A stretch of DNA of 64,000 bases. It comes from Maribacter sp. GTDB lineage: Bacteria > Bacteroidota > Bacteroidia > Flavobacteriales > Flavobacteriaceae. The position numbers and the translations under genes are program-made. Below the pieces are notes generated by a model. That model searched no databases, was not told where the DNA came from, and saw nothing but the letters and a program-made list of their open reading frames with translations. Below, piece after piece: positions 62,895 through 64,000 of the stretch (its first letter is position 1; each line of letters begins with the position of its first letter). The stretch covers positions 124,001-188,000 of the forward strand of contig DRFI01000023.1 of assembly GCA_011050675.1 (NCBI GenBank), in the 5' to 3' direction.

Positions 62895-63917
62895 ATGAAA
62901 AATATAGGAAAGAGTGTTTGTTTCATTTTAATGATAATCGCAATGGCGTGTTCATCTAGTGATGATGCCTCTATAACACCACCAATTGAAGCTATCCCTG
63001 AAGAGATAGCACCTGTAGAAACCTTAGATTTTGTAAATGCAGAGTTTGTTGCAGATATTCCTGTAGCCCAATTTAATACGAGCTTTGTATATGATAATAA
63101 AATTTATGCTACAGCTGAAGATGAAACCTATGTTTTCGATTTTGGATTAAAAACTTGGAGTCTATTAGCCACAGATATAGATACCCCAAAGACAGCTTTT
63201 GATATCGGTTTAAATTTTATACGTGATGGAAAATGGTATCGATTAATTAGAAAAGGACTTTTTGTATTTGATTTTGAATTAAATGATTGGGAGGTCATTA
63301 AATCATTTCCTTTATCAGATTTAATATATTCTATACAAGGGTATTACGTAGAAGCTGAAAATGCTGTGTATGTCTTAGACCAAATAAACCGAGCGGAAAT
63401 CATCTACAAGTATGATCTTTTAACTAATGAATTAATAGAACACTCAACTTTTGATAATAACGCTGGTTGGTATCCAATATCTGAAAATGCATTTATAATA
63501 AACGATACACGGTATGTAGCTCATTTGAATGATTGGGAGGATATGAAAATATCTAAATTCAATGAAGATTACACGGTTTTTGAAACCATAAATGTATTAG
63601 AAACCGAAAACTATTTAGACGAAGGTGTTGCTTGCCAATTTGGTGATTATATCATTTTTGGATTAGGAGGAGTCCCCACAGGTGATGCTAATGGAAATAT
63701 TACAAGAGACCCTTCAACGTTGAATTTTCATTACTATAATACTACTACGGACACTTTTGGTACTATGAACACTCCTTTTTACGAAAGCTGCAGAGATGCT
63801 CAATTGGTAACGTATAACAATGAGTATTATCTGATTGGCGGACTTACTATTACAAACAACCGAACCGGATTTAGAAGTACTATTGAGAAGCTACAATTTG
63901 AAACTATAGCTCCTTAA
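62895..63917 (+). CDS. Lipoprotein with Kelch-like repeats
   Basis: A 340-residue lipoprotein with a lipobox (IAMAC, Cys at about 19) followed by an SSSDDAS linker. The mature domain has about five short repeats of the form NKIYATAEDETYVFDFGLKTWSLL, GKWYRLIRKGLFVFDFELNDWEVI and NNEYYLIGGLT. They place aromatic-W/F positions as in Kelch-type beta-propellers, though the Gly-Gly pairs are weak. Surface or periplasmic; function unknown. Gene stands alone. Confidence 0.65.
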   Translation: MKNIGKSVCFILMIIAMACSSSDDASITPPIEAIPEEIAPVETLDFVNAEFVADIPVAQFNTSFVYDNKIYATAEDETYVFDFGLKTWSLLATDIDTPKTAFDIGLNFIRDGKWYRLIRKGLFVFDFELNDWEVIKSFPLSDLIYSIQGYYVEAENAVYVLDQINRAEIIYKYDLLTNELIEHSTFDNNAGWYPISENAFIINDTRYVAHLNDWEDMKISKFNEDYTVFETINVLETENYLDEGVACQFGDYIIFGLGGVPTGDANGNITRDPSTLNFHYYNTTTDTFGTMNTPFYESCRDAQLVTYNNEYYLIGGLTITNNRTGFRSTIEKLQFETIAP

Positions 63918-63943
63918 ATCAATAGTACATTATAATACAATTA

Positions 63944-63961
63944 GCTTCAGTTTTGAAGCTG
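63944..63961 (+). terminator. Weak hairpin after the Kelch-like gene
   Basis: AGCTTCA (63944-63950) and TGAAGCT (63955-63961) form a 7-bp stem with a GTTT loop. The following GAATTAATCATTTTTAG carries a short T-run 12 nt later, so it is at best a weak terminator. Confidence 0.4.
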
Positions 63962-64000
63962 AATTAATCATTTTTAGTAAAATAGCCTTCGTTAGACACG

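Noticed and set aside
1-64000. tRNA, rRNA, CRISPR array, transposase or integrase genes
   Set aside because: None seen: no tRNA cloverleaf signals, no regular spacer arrays and no recombinase motifs among the translated ORFs.

Overview
The window looks like chromosomal DNA from a low-GC member of Bacteroidota, most likely a marine Flavobacteriaceae (Maribacter/Zobellia-like). This is inferred from several things seen together: a short primary sigma factor of the Bacteroidetes type, a TonB-receptor/DUF4249 pair, DUF6090, spondin-domain and CarboxypepD_reg proteins, the bifunctional HisB and HisIE forms, AT-rich leaders without Shine-Dalgarno sequences, and TAnnTTTG-type promoter elements. No tRNA, rRNA or CRISPR array was seen.

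Layout. 1-7.9 kb: histidine operon hisD(partial)-hisC-[DUF2167]-hisB-hisH-[GNAT]-hisA-[DinB]-hisF-hisIE, with three unrelated genes embedded by tight overlaps. 7.9-12.2 kb: small genes, a divergent HxlR/VOC pair and a secreted GH2 glycosidase. 12.3-17.9 kb: ECF sigma/anti-sigma/adhesin-like triad divergent from a TonB receptor and DUF4249 lipoprotein. 17.9-20.3 kb: a patch of minus-strand genes with cassette-like ends, including a DUF6090 gene broken by two in-frame stops. 20.3-24.6 kb: DUF1853, then VWA / Coa1-like / MoxR-like ATPase. 24.6-28.6 kb: histidine kinase and response regulator facing a two-domain spondin lipoprotein whose upstream region carries 21-bp-spaced direct repeats. 28.6-37.3 kb: membrane proteins, a divergent TruA, CorA, the cysM/serine acetyltransferase pair, a thioesterase and an M19 dipeptidase.

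37.4-48.4 kb is a tight cluster: hybrid kinase, response regulator, HEAT-repeat membrane protein, GT2 synthase, LTA-synthase-like phosphotransferase and YaiO-like barrel, facing a GDPD-domain protein. I read it as a regulated surface-polysaccharide system with a possible glycerophosphate decoration. 48.4-50 kb holds two unannotated paralogous micropeptides (32 and 33 aa) with their own strong terminator, then the primary sigma factor gene. 50.1-54.6 kb: DUF6155, a hydroxyacid dehydrogenase, a DEAH helicase with a TTG start, and a GT4 glycosyltransferase whose conserved N-terminus lies upstream of its first ATG.

54.6-56.6 kb is the main accessory element: one gene fusing an ABC-type ATPase to a DUF4435 (TOPRIM-like) domain, as in PARIS/OLD-type phage defence. 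It is bracketed by 10-bp perfect inverted repeats and followed by a large folded repeat. The same end motif (GTTGTGC) brackets the broken DUF6090 gene 35 kb away, which suggests a cassette-like mobility unit. 56.6-64 kb: an SDR protein with a Crp/Fnr regulator, two exported proteins, the thiamine-salvage operon thiM-thiE-tenA-thiD, and a lipoprotein.
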